DNA of 64,000 bases from CATQHD01 sp965202675. Lineage in GTDB: Bacteria; Actinomycetota; Acidimicrobiia; Spongiisociales; Spongiisociaceae. How positions within the stretch are numbered: the stretch's first letter is position 1; each line of letters starts with the position of its first letter. The stretch lies in NCBI GenBank assembly GCA_965202675.1, contig OZ241842.1, forward strand, positions 1,178,001 to 1,242,000, written 5' to 3'. Shown here piece by piece: positions 54,430 through 61,867 of this stretch. Below the pieces are notes generated by a model that had not been told where the DNA came from, searched no databases, and was given only the letters and a program-made list of their open reading frames with translations. Position numbers and translations under genes: made by a program.

Positions 54430-55734
54430 TTGACCGCCGTGGGGGGCGCCGCCGCCGGGCCGGAACCCGCTGTCCGGGTGCTCGCCCCCGATGCGGTCTG
54501 GGACGGCGGGCGGCGCCTGGAGGGACATGCCGTCCTGGTCGAGGGGCAACGGATCGCAGCCGTGGGGCCGGCGGATGAGATGCCGAAAGGCGCGGCCGTC
54601 GAGAGGTTGGAGGGCTGCACGCTGCTGCCCGGCCTGATCGACTGCCACGTGCATCTGGCCGACTGGATGCTGCCGGGGTTTCTGGCGGCGGGGGTTACCA
54701 CCGTACGGGACACCGGCAACCGGCTCGACTGGATACTGGAGCGCCGGGCCCGCACCGCCGCCGACCCCGACTCGGGGCCGAGGATCCTGTGCTGCGGGCC
54801 GGTGCTGGACGGGGAGAAGGTCAACTGGCCGAGCATCGCCCGGGGCTGCCGCGGCGAGAACGAGGCGGCCGCAGCGGTGGAGGAGCTGGCGGCGGCGGGC
54901 GTCGACGCCGTCAAGCTGTACGTGAACCTGACCGGAGGCCAGATCGCCGCCGCGGTCCGGCGGGCCGGAGAGCTGGGCCTGCCGGTGCTCGCCCACCTGG
55001 GGTCGATAGACGCAGAGGCCGCGGCCGCGGCCGGGGTCGGCGAGATCGAACACCTTTCCGGCTGCATCCACCACGTGGAAGGCGGGGGCCGCCCGGAGGC
55101 GGGGAGCGCCTCGCGGTGGGCGGCGGCGTTTCTGGAGGCCGGGGTGGTCCTGTGCCCGACCCTGGTGGTGTGGGACCGGCTGAGCCGGGTCAACGATGCG
55201 GTCTTCTACAACGACCGGCGGGCCCGCTGGGTCCACCCCGCCGTCCGGGCCGCCTGGCGGCGGTTCCCGCACCGGACCTCCGACCCGGCGGAGCGGCTGG
55301 CGCGCCAGGCCGCCGCGGTGTCCATGAAGCAGACGCTGGAGCGCCTGCACGAGGAGGGCTGCCGGATCATCGCCGGGTCGGACGCGCCCTGGCCGGGCCT
55401 GGTCCCCGGCTTTTCCCTCCACGACGAGCTGGCCCTGATGGTCGACGCCGGGATGCCGCCCGGGGCGGCGCTGGCGGCGGCCACCTCCGAGGCGGCGGAC
55501 GCGCTGGGCCTGGGCGCCGCCGCCGGCCGGATCCGCCCCGGGCTGCCCGCCGACCTGCTGGCCGTGGAAGGCGACCCGGCCTCCGACATAACCGCCCTGT
55601 CGGAGGTGCGCGGCGTGGTCAGGATGGGCGCCTTCCTCGACGAGGACGCCCTGGCAGAAGCCGCCCGGGCCGCCTTCGACCGGGCGCCGTCCTCCCCCGT
55701 CTCCCGGCTGATGATCGATTTCGCCCCTCCCTGA
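54430..55734 (+). CDS. Amidohydrolase-family protein (imidazolonepropionase/prolidase-like subgroup)
   Basis: 434 residues from TTG 54430, eight bases after the SDR stop and after a G-rich ribosome-binding site. GLIDCHVHLADWM (HxH), carboxylatable Lys in VDAVKLYVNLT, LPVLAHLGS and GEIEHLSGC (His), IIAGSDAPWPG (Asp). Full set of amidohydrolase metal ligands. Last gene of the dmf operon; hydrolyses an amide or cyclic compound of unknown identity. Confidence 0.88.
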   Translation: MTAVGGAAAGPEPAVRVLAPDAVWDGGRRLEGHAVLVEGQRIAAVGPADEMPKGAAVERLEGCTLLPGLIDCHVHLADWMLPGFLAAGVTTVRDTGNRLDWILERRARTAADPDSGPRILCCGPVLDGEKVNWPSIARGCRGENEAAAAVEELAAAGVDAVKLYVNLTGGQIAAAVRRAGELGLPVLAHLGSIDAEAAAAAGVGEIEHLSGCIHHVEGGGRPEAGSASRWAAAFLEAGVVLCPTLVVWDRLSRVNDAVFYNDRRARWVHPAVRAAWRRFPHRTSDPAERLARQAAAVSMKQTLERLHEEGCRIIAGSDAPWPGLVPGFSLHDELALMVDAGMPPGAALAAATSEAADALGLGAAAGRIRPGLPADLLAVEGDPASDITALSEVRGVVRMGAFLDEDALAEAARAAFDRAPSSPVSRLMIDFAPP

Positions 55735-55837
55735 CATCCTCACCCGCCTGAAACCGCCCTGTTATCCCCTCGGTCCGGCAGGCCGCCTACCCGTCTAATA
55801 CCCCATAAATCACCTAGATGGTGGCATCATTCCGCAG

Positions 55838-57184
55838 ATGAGAAGAAGGATGTGCTCCTTTTGCGGCGCCAGGCAGGAAGACACCCAGGCCCTGATCATG
55901 GGCGACCGCAACACCACCATCTGCGACGCCTGCCTCCGGCTGGCGACCCGCCTGGTCAAGGAGCGGCCCCTTCCGCCCGGTGACATGGTGCTCGACAACA
56001 TCAGCCAGCTGGCCACCAACAACCCCCGCTTCCCCGGCGTCCTGGGCTTGGTCTCCGATGCGGTGGTGGCGATCCGGCGCGGGAAAATCGCCTGGGCCGG
56101 TCCGTCCGAGCGTCTGCCGCAGGGGCTTGCCGGCCTCCCCAGCCTCGACTGCGGGGGACGCGCCGTCATCCCCGGACTCATCGACGCCCACACCCATCTC
56201 CTGTTCGGCGGCGACCGCAGCCATGAGTTCGTCCTGCGAACCTGGGGAATGCCGGCGGCGAAGGCGGCCATCCACGGCGGGGGCGACATCCACACCGCCC
56301 AGACCACCCAAGCCATGGGCGTCGACGACTTCGCCGGCCTGATCGGCGCCCGCCTCGACCGGATGCTGGATCAGGGAACCACCACGGCCGAGGCGGCGGC
56401 CGGATACACCGCCGAATACCAGGACGAGATGGATCTGCTGGAAGCGGCGGGCATGATCAACCAACGGCACATGATGGATCTGGTGGCGACCTTCGACGTG
56501 ACCGGACTCCCGGAGGCGCCGCCCGACCGGGCATCGGGGCTGGAGATACTGACCGGACAGGTGCTCCCCCAGGCGGCGGAGCTGCGCTACGCCGTACGGG
56601 TGGCGTTCGGAAAGGGGGCGTTCTCCGCCGAGGAAGCCCGCCTGCTGCTGGCGTCCGCCCGGGCAGCAGGCGCCCGGATACGCCTCCACTGCGGAGACCT
56701 CATGAACAACCACACCAGCCGGCTGGCCCTGGACACCGGCGCGGCGGTGATCGACCACTGCGGCCTCGTCGACCGCAACCGGATCAAGGAGATGGGGGCG
56801 CGGGGCGCGGCGGTGGTCATCACCCCCGTCACCGCCCTCGCCAACCACGACTACCGGCCCCCCCTGCGTGACCTGGTCGACCTGGGGATTCCGGTGGCAA
56901 TAGGAACCGACTGCCGCCCGGTCCCCGTGCTGGCCGAATCGATGCCGCTGGCGGTCTCGCTGGCGGTGCTGGAGATGGGCCTCACCCCCGACCAGGCGGT
57001 ATGGTCGGCCACGCGGGGCGGCGCCGCGGCCCTCGGGCTGACCGACCGGGGCTGGATCGACCAGGGGGCGGTGGCGGACCTGGTGGTGCTCGACGCCCCC
57101 AGCCCCGCCTACCTGAGTTACCGGCCGGGCGCCGACCTCATATGGAAGGTGATCAAAAACGGCGCGGTGGTGGTCAGCCGCTGA
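55838..57184 (+). CDS. ClpX-type C4 zinc finger fused to HutI-like amidohydrolase
   Basis: 448 residues. Residues 6-32 are a ClpX N-terminal zinc-binding domain: C6SFC9 then ICDAC with C29 and C32 (Cx2C-x19-Cx2C), with the AL-I-G pattern of ClpX. From residue ~50 a complete imidazolonepropionase-like amidohydrolase follows: DAHTHLLFGGDRSHEFVLR (~116), RLHCGD, VIDHCG, AIGTDCRPVPVLAE. In ClpX this finger dimerises and binds adaptors such as SspB or substrates. Fusion to a metabolic hydrolase is unexpected; no stop or frameshift separates the parts. Confidence 0.88.
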   Translation: MRRRMCSFCGARQEDTQALIMGDRNTTICDACLRLATRLVKERPLPPGDMVLDNISQLATNNPRFPGVLGLVSDAVVAIRRGKIAWAGPSERLPQGLAGLPSLDCGGRAVIPGLIDAHTHLLFGGDRSHEFVLRTWGMPAAKAAIHGGGDIHTAQTTQAMGVDDFAGLIGARLDRMLDQGTTTAEAAAGYTAEYQDEMDLLEAAGMINQRHMMDLVATFDVTGLPEAPPDRASGLEILTGQVLPQAAELRYAVRVAFGKGAFSAEEARLLLASARAAGARIRLHCGDLMNNHTSRLALDTGAAVIDHCGLVDRNRIKEMGARGAAVVITPVTALANHDYRPPLRDLVDLGIPVAIGTDCRPVPVLAESMPLAVSLAVLEMGLTPDQAVWSATRGGAAALGLTDRGWIDQGAVADLVVLDAPSPAYLSYRPGADLIWKVIKNGAVVVSR

Positions 57185-57258
57185 GAGGGACGGCGGCAAG
57201 ACCGGGGGGTTGTTCGCCTGCCATTCCAACCTTCCGACAATGCGATAACCTGCCCCGG

Positions 57259-58092
57259 ATGCCCCTCCCCCCGGCCCTCCGGCACGAGCACCCCATCGCC
57301 ATGGCCCACCGGGGGTCGATGCTGCTCTGGCCGGAGAACACCATGACGGCCTTCCAGGGAGCGGTCGACCTCGGTTACCGCTACCTGGAAACCGACCTGC
57401 AGATCAGCCGGGACGGAGTGCTGGTGGCGTTCCACGACAACACCCTCAACCGGACAACCGACGGCCGGGGGCCGGTCTCCGACTACCTCTGGGAAGAGCT
57501 TCGGGGGATGGACGCCGGCTACCGCTTCCAACCCGCCGGATCGGAGGCGCCGGACGGAGGCTTCCCCTATCGGAGCCGAGGAGTCCGCATACCCGCCCTC
57601 GAGGAGCTGATGACCGCCTATCCCGAGGCGGTGGTGTCGCTGGACCTGAAAGGGGAAGGTCTGGAGGAACCGCTGGTCGAGCTGATAAACCGGCTCGACC
57701 TGTGGGACCGGGTGATAGTAGGATCCTTCAAGGGAGACCGGCTGAAGCGGTTCCGCTCCCTGGCCGCCCGGCCGGTGGCGACCTCGGCCGGTCCCGGAGA
57801 GGCGCTCCGTTTCGTGACCGCTTCCCGGATGCGGCGCCTGCCGCGCCTGGCCGCCGACGCCCTCCAGGTGCCGATCAAACAATGGATCACCGTGGTGAGC
57901 GCCCGGACGGTGGCGACCGCCCATGCCGCCGGACTGCCGCTGATCGTATGGACCATCAACGACCCCGAAGAGATGCGCTGCCTGCTCGACCTGGGCGTGG
58001 ACGGCCTCATAACCGACCGGCCCGACCTGCTCCGGGCCTTACTCGAGGAACGCGGACGGCCGCCGCCGGCGGGCAGTGCTGTGGATGGGTGA
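57259..58092 (+). CDS. Glycerophosphodiester phosphodiesterase (GDPD)
   Basis: 277 residues from ATG 57259. Catalytic and metal motifs: AMAHRGSMLLWPENTMTA (His, Arg, Glu), YLETDLQISRDGVLVAFHD (ETD and HD), and the C-terminal VWTINDPEEMRCLLDLGVDG ending in ITDRPD. Cuts glycerophosphodiesters into glycerol-3-phosphate and an alcohol. No signal peptide, so probably cytosolic. A TAACCT 7 nt before the ATG may be a leaderless -10. Confidence 0.95.
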   Translation: MPLPPALRHEHPIAMAHRGSMLLWPENTMTAFQGAVDLGYRYLETDLQISRDGVLVAFHDNTLNRTTDGRGPVSDYLWEELRGMDAGYRFQPAGSEAPDGGFPYRSRGVRIPALEELMTAYPEAVVSLDLKGEGLEEPLVELINRLDLWDRVIVGSFKGDRLKRFRSLAARPVATSAGPGEALRFVTASRMRRLPRLAADALQVPIKQWITVVSARTVATAHAAGLPLIVWTINDPEEMRCLLDLGVDGLITDRPDLLRALLEERGRPPPAGSAVDG

Positions 58093-59013
58093 ATGGGTGC
58101 GGGCCGGCTGATTCTCCGCCCCGCCGCCCTGGCGCTGGCGCTCATGACGGCGGCGGCCTGCGGGGGCGGGAACGACGACGGCCGCCTTCCCGACGACGCG
58201 CTGGTGCTGGTTGTCTCGTCGGACCTGGCCGTGGGGCGGGAGCGGGTGCTGGTCTCCGCCCTCGACGGGGACAACCGGTCGCTGGTCTCCGACCAACCGA
58301 TCAGGGTGGTTTTCTTCGACCCCGACGGCGCCGCCGGGGAAGAGAGGCCGGCCCGCTTTATCTGGGCCGTCCCCGAGGTCCGCGGCCTGTGGGCGGCCGA
58401 GGCCGACTTCGACCGCCCCGGCGCCTGGTCGGCGGCGGTGCGTACACCCGACGGGCGCCTGATCCGGGGCGCTCCGTTCAGCGTGGCCGCCGCGCCGCGC
58501 ACCGCCGCGGTGGGCGGGCGGGCGCCCCCCTCCCGGTCCAAGACGCTGGCCGACGGCCCCCTGGAATCGATAACCAGCGACCCGGACCCGGACCCGCGGC
58601 TGTACGAGATGACGGTGGCCGAGGCGGTCGGATCGGGGCGCCCCTCGGTGATCGTCTTCTCCACCCCCGCCTTCTGCGTCAGCCGCACCTGCGGGCCGAC
58701 GCTGGAAGCGGCCAAATCGCTGATCGACCGACGCCCGGACATCAACTGGGTGCACGTAGAGGTATACGACAACCTCGACGCCGCCGACGCCGAAAGCCTG
58801 ACCCCGGCGGCGCCCGTATCCGAGTGGGGCCTCCCCAACGAACCCTGGGTCTTCCTGGTGAACGAGGACGGAGTGGTAACCCACAGGTTCGAGGGTGCCG
58901 TCGACGCCGCCGAGCTGGAGGAAGCGCTGGCCCGGATTGCCGGGGGACCGCCCGCTATCCCTGCTTCATCGGGAAACACCGCCGCGGCTGCTGTCTTGCA
59001 TATGGGTCTCTGA
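58093..59013 (+). CDS. Thioredoxin-like lipoprotein
   Basis: 306 residues; ATG directly after the GDPD stop. Lipidated Cys23 (MTAAACGGG). Residues ~30-140 form an Ig-like or DUF region; ~180-300 a thioredoxin fold with FSTPAFCVSRTCGPTL (Cys-x4-Cys instead of CxxC) and PWVFLVNEDGVVTHRFEG. Attached to the outer face of the membrane. The spaced cysteines suggest a Sco- or peroxiredoxin-like redox or copper role rather than classic thioredoxin. Confidence 0.85.
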   Translation: MGAGRLILRPAALALALMTAAACGGGNDDGRLPDDALVLVVSSDLAVGRERVLVSALDGDNRSLVSDQPIRVVFFDPDGAAGEERPARFIWAVPEVRGLWAAEADFDRPGAWSAAVRTPDGRLIRGAPFSVAAAPRTAAVGGRAPPSRSKTLADGPLESITSDPDPDPRLYEMTVAEAVGSGRPSVIVFSTPAFCVSRTCGPTLEAAKSLIDRRPDINWVHVEVYDNLDAADAESLTPAAPVSEWGLPNEPWVFLVNEDGVVTHRFEGAVDAAELEEALARIAGGPPAIPASSGNTAAAAVLHMGL

Positions 59014-59037
59014 TAGAATCGAACAGCACCGTCGGTC

Positions 59038-59880
59038 ATGGGCAACGGGCGGCAGCGGGGCGGCGAGAAGACGGTAACGAGCATGATGAAGATAGCGGGT
59101 GCGTCGTCGAGCGGTCACGTCCGCATCCCCAACGCCGACTGCTGGGGGTACGCAAGGGATACGGCCTGGTTGCTTGACGGAGCGACGCAACCCCCCGGTG
59201 TCCAATGCTGCGGTTTCGGCCCCGAGCAGCTCGTCAAATCGGTGGACAGCAGGTTGCGGGAAACAGCGAAATATACACACAGGGACCTGTGCGATCTGCT
59301 CGTCGATGCCCTGAGTTGCGTCAAGGAGGAGCATGCCGGCCGCCATAAGGATGTTGTTTTGCCGCCGGGCCCGGCGGCCACGATCGCCGTCGTCCGTATC
59401 AGGTCCGGACGGTTCGAGTGGGCGGTGCTCGGAGACGCAGGAATCATTCTCGGCCGGCCGCCGCGACTCGTTTCGGACTCGCGCCTGGCAATGGTAGCTG
59501 TCGACGAGAGGGAAGCCGTCAACCGTCACCCAACCTCTCTCGACTCTCGGCTCGACCTGTACAGGGCCGAATCGGCAGCCCGCAACCGCGCAGGCGGATA
59601 CTGGGTTTTGGCGGATGATCCAGAAGCTCCCGCCCATGCCCTGCGCGGAACCGACCCGGCCCCCGGACGAGTGATCCTCGCCTCGGATGGAGTGCACAGG
59701 CACATCGGTCCAGGATGCCTGTGGCGCACTGCCGGGGAGTTCGCCGCCGCGGTCGGCTCTCACCCGCCGGAGGAGATCACCGCCCGGATCCGCAGGCATG
59801 AGCGGGGTGCAGGGATGGGTTCCGATGACGCCACCCTCGTGACGATAGATACCGCCGGCCATTCAGCAACGGTCGGCTAA
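59038..59880 (+). CDS. PP2C (PPM)-family protein phosphatase
   Basis: 280 residues from ATG 59038; ATG 59083 is an equally possible start. PPM motifs: NADCWGYARDTAWLLDGATQ (metal Asp), WAVLGDAGIIL (GD), VILASDGVHRHI (SDG), MGSDDATLVTID (DD). Dephosphorylates Ser/Thr-phosphoproteins with two Mn/Mg. Stands alone; the kinase is not in the window. Confidence 0.88.
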   Translation: MGNGRQRGGEKTVTSMMKIAGASSSGHVRIPNADCWGYARDTAWLLDGATQPPGVQCCGFGPEQLVKSVDSRLRETAKYTHRDLCDLLVDALSCVKEEHAGRHKDVVLPPGPAATIAVVRIRSGRFEWAVLGDAGIILGRPPRLVSDSRLAMVAVDEREAVNRHPTSLDSRLDLYRAESAARNRAGGYWVLADDPEAPAHALRGTDPAPGRVILASDGVHRHIGPGCLWRTAGEFAAAVGSHPPEEITARIRRHERGAGMGSDDATLVTIDTAGHSATVG

Positions 59881-59886
59881 TCGCTC

Positions 59887-60457
59887 TTGCCGTTCACAGA
59901 AATACTCGACTGGCTCGCGTATGCCGTGAGCTTATCCGCCATTCCGGGTTGGATCATCACCCTATGGCGTCGACACCTGCACCGCAAGACGGTTAAACAA
60001 TTCTTCGGGGAGAGTTCGTTGTCGATTTATCTTCCGTTGCGTCACCTAGAGGACCGTATAGTCGTTGATGAAGCCGACTTCACAGCAGCGGCAGATCTGA
60101 GAAGATTCCTCGAAAAATCGCGTATCCAAGCCGAGTTCAATTTGTAGATATCAACGGAAGGGTTACTTGGCAGATCCGAGATACGGTTACGGGTGAGGTG
60201 TACAGCTCTCCAATGGATTCCGGTGAACAGGACGGTGACATCGACTACTTGGCTCGCAGCGTCAGACAGTCATCGAATGTGAATACCTGCGGAACCCGTT
60301 GAGAATCACATACTCAAATATCATCGCATTGGCGATAAGCGAGAGGCCGCGGCCCTCACCTCGGCCGGGGACGGTCCACACCGCGACCAGATTCGACGAG
60401 CGGGAGAACCCCACCGGTGAGGAGGACAAACCCGGACAGGATGGAGAGAAACGGTGA
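59887..60457 (+). pseudogene. Twice-frameshifted hypothetical membrane-associated protein
   Basis: A TTG at 59887 starts EILDWLAYAVSLSAIPGWIITLW (one membrane helix) and soluble helices, then stops at 60147. The next frame carries VDINGRVTWQIRDTVTGEVY to 60302, and a third frame ECEYLRNPLRITYSNIIALA to 60457. The three pieces read as one protein with breaks near 60140 and 60270. Both indels lie outside long homopolymers, so this is probably decay, though sequence error is possible. No family recognised. Confidence 0.45.
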
Positions 60458-60715
60458 GGCGCGAGAGCATCCCGCTCCGAGGCGGTCGGCCGGGTCGGGA
60501 AGCCCGCGGCCCGTATTCGCTGGGGAAGTGTGATATGCCGCATGGGGCCAAATGGTCAGGAACATGGGCCAGGCGGCTCGCCGGCGCCAACGCCGTCTTC
60601 GACGCACCACCCACCACCGCAACCGCCGCAAACCCCTGAGGTCCCCAGTGGAGGGTCAGGGCGGCGGCCTCCCCTCGGATCAGGGTGCAAGAGGCGGGGC
60701 CGGGAGCAACTACGC
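60458..60715. other. 258-bp gap before the oxidase operon
   Basis: A short GTG frame (60454-60639, 61 codons, overlapping the previous stop as GTGA) is open, but it has no recognisable likeness. I do not call a gene. Confidence 0.3.
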
Positions 60716-60721
60716 TATACC
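60716..60721 (+). promoter_or_regulatory. Candidate leaderless -10 upstream of the ctaC leader frame
   Basis: TATACC six nt before ATG 60728. Confidence 0.35.
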
Positions 60722-60727
60722 ATCGTC

Positions 60728-60781
60728 ATGCGAGAGCCTGTGAACGCCGTCCGCCGGGCCGGTCACGAAAGGGAGAGATGA
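60728..60781 (+). CDS. Possible 17-codon leader peptide coupled to ctaC
   Basis: ATG 60728 opens MREPVNAVRRAGHERER and ends at a TGA that overlaps the ctaC start (ATGA at 60778-60781). A -10-like hexamer sits 6 nt before it. The GAAAGGGAG for ctaC lies inside it, so its translation could couple to or gate ctaC. Confidence 0.3.
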   Translation: MREPVNAVRRAGHERER

Positions 60782-61848
60782 ACCGTCGCGAACGTCCTGC
60801 TCGGCGGCCCTCCGGACGCGCGCCTGCCGCCCTTCTCGCCTTGGCGCTGCTGGGAAGCTGCGGCCGGGTAGAACAGCCGCTCAACTCGTTCGACTCCCAG
60901 GGGCCCATCGCCGAGCAGATCAACGACCTGTTCTGGCCGGTGTTCTGGATCGCGGTGGTCATCTTCGTGCTGGTGCAGGGCGCACTGCTGCTGGCGGTCT
61001 TCCTGTTCCGAGACGGCCGGCGCAAGGACCGCCCCGAGCCCAGGCAGCTGAAGGGCAACGCCCGGCTGGAGCTGCTCTGGACGGTGATCCCGACCCTGAT
61101 CCTGACCGGCATTGCCGTGCCCACCGTGTCGACGCTGTTCGACCTGGCCGACTGCCCGCGCGGGGCCATGGACGTGGAGGTGATCGGACATCAATGGTGG
61201 TTCGAGTACCGCTACCCCGACTCCGGGGTAACAACCGCCAACATCATGGTGATACCCGAGGACACCGAGGTGTGCGCCAGGATGACCTCCGAGGACGTGC
61301 TGCACAACTTCTGGGTTCCCAAGCTGGCCGGCAAGCGCTATCTGGTGCCCGGCCAGGAGACGGTCCAGCGGCTCTACGCCGAGAACCCGGGCGAGTACTG
61401 GGGCCACTGCGCCGAGTTCTGCGGCCTGAGCCACGCCCGGATGCGGGCGCGGGTAGTGGCCATGACCCAGGGGGGCTTCGACAGCTGGATCGACAGCCAG
61501 CTCCGCCCGGCCGTTATGCCCGCCCCCGGTTCGGAGGCGGAGCGGGGCATGGAGGTGTTCCTGGGAAGCGCCTGCATCGGCTGCCATATCATCGACGGGG
61601 TGAACAACCCCGACCCGGACACCCTGACCGTGCCTTCGCCCGACCTGACCCACTTCGCCGGGCGGCATGTGTTCGCGGGCGCTACCCTGCCCGCCGGACT
61701 GGACCCCTCACCCGCCGACTGGGAAGCCGGCCTGAGGAAGTGGCTGGCCGACCCGCCCACCTGGAAGCCCGGCTCGTTCATGCCCGACCTCGGCCTGACC
61801 GCCGACGAGATAGACGCCCTGGCCGCCTATCTTTCCACGCTGGAATGA
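60778..61848 (+). CDS. ctaC: Cytochrome c oxidase subunit II with fused C-terminal cytochrome c
   Basis: 356 residues from ATG 60778 after AAAGGGAG. Lipoprotein-type start (LALALLGSCGR, Cys28), two membrane helices (~50-75 and ~95-120), then the cupredoxin domain with the CuA site: HNFWVPKL and CAEFCGLSHARM. Residues ~270-356 form a c-type cytochrome with CIGCH (heme c) and axial Met in FMPDLGL. Passes electrons to the CtaD haem. Confidence 0.97.
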   Translation: MNRRERPARRPSGRAPAALLALALLGSCGRVEQPLNSFDSQGPIAEQINDLFWPVFWIAVVIFVLVQGALLLAVFLFRDGRRKDRPEPRQLKGNARLELLWTVIPTLILTGIAVPTVSTLFDLADCPRGAMDVEVIGHQWWFEYRYPDSGVTTANIMVIPEDTEVCARMTSEDVLHNFWVPKLAGKRYLVPGQETVQRLYAENPGEYWGHCAEFCGLSHARMRARVVAMTQGGFDSWIDSQLRPAVMPAPGSEAERGMEVFLGSACIGCHIIDGVNNPDPDTLTVPSPDLTHFAGRHVFAGATLPAGLDPSPADWEAGLRKWLADPPTWKPGSFMPDLGLTADEIDALAAYLSTLE

Positions 61849-61867
61849 CGGACCGAAGGAGGAACCG

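Noticed and set aside
53496..55743. Long antisense frames opposite the SDR and amidohydrolase genes
   Set aside because: They are a by-product of high GC. The plus-strand proteins have complete family motifs and overlapping starts.
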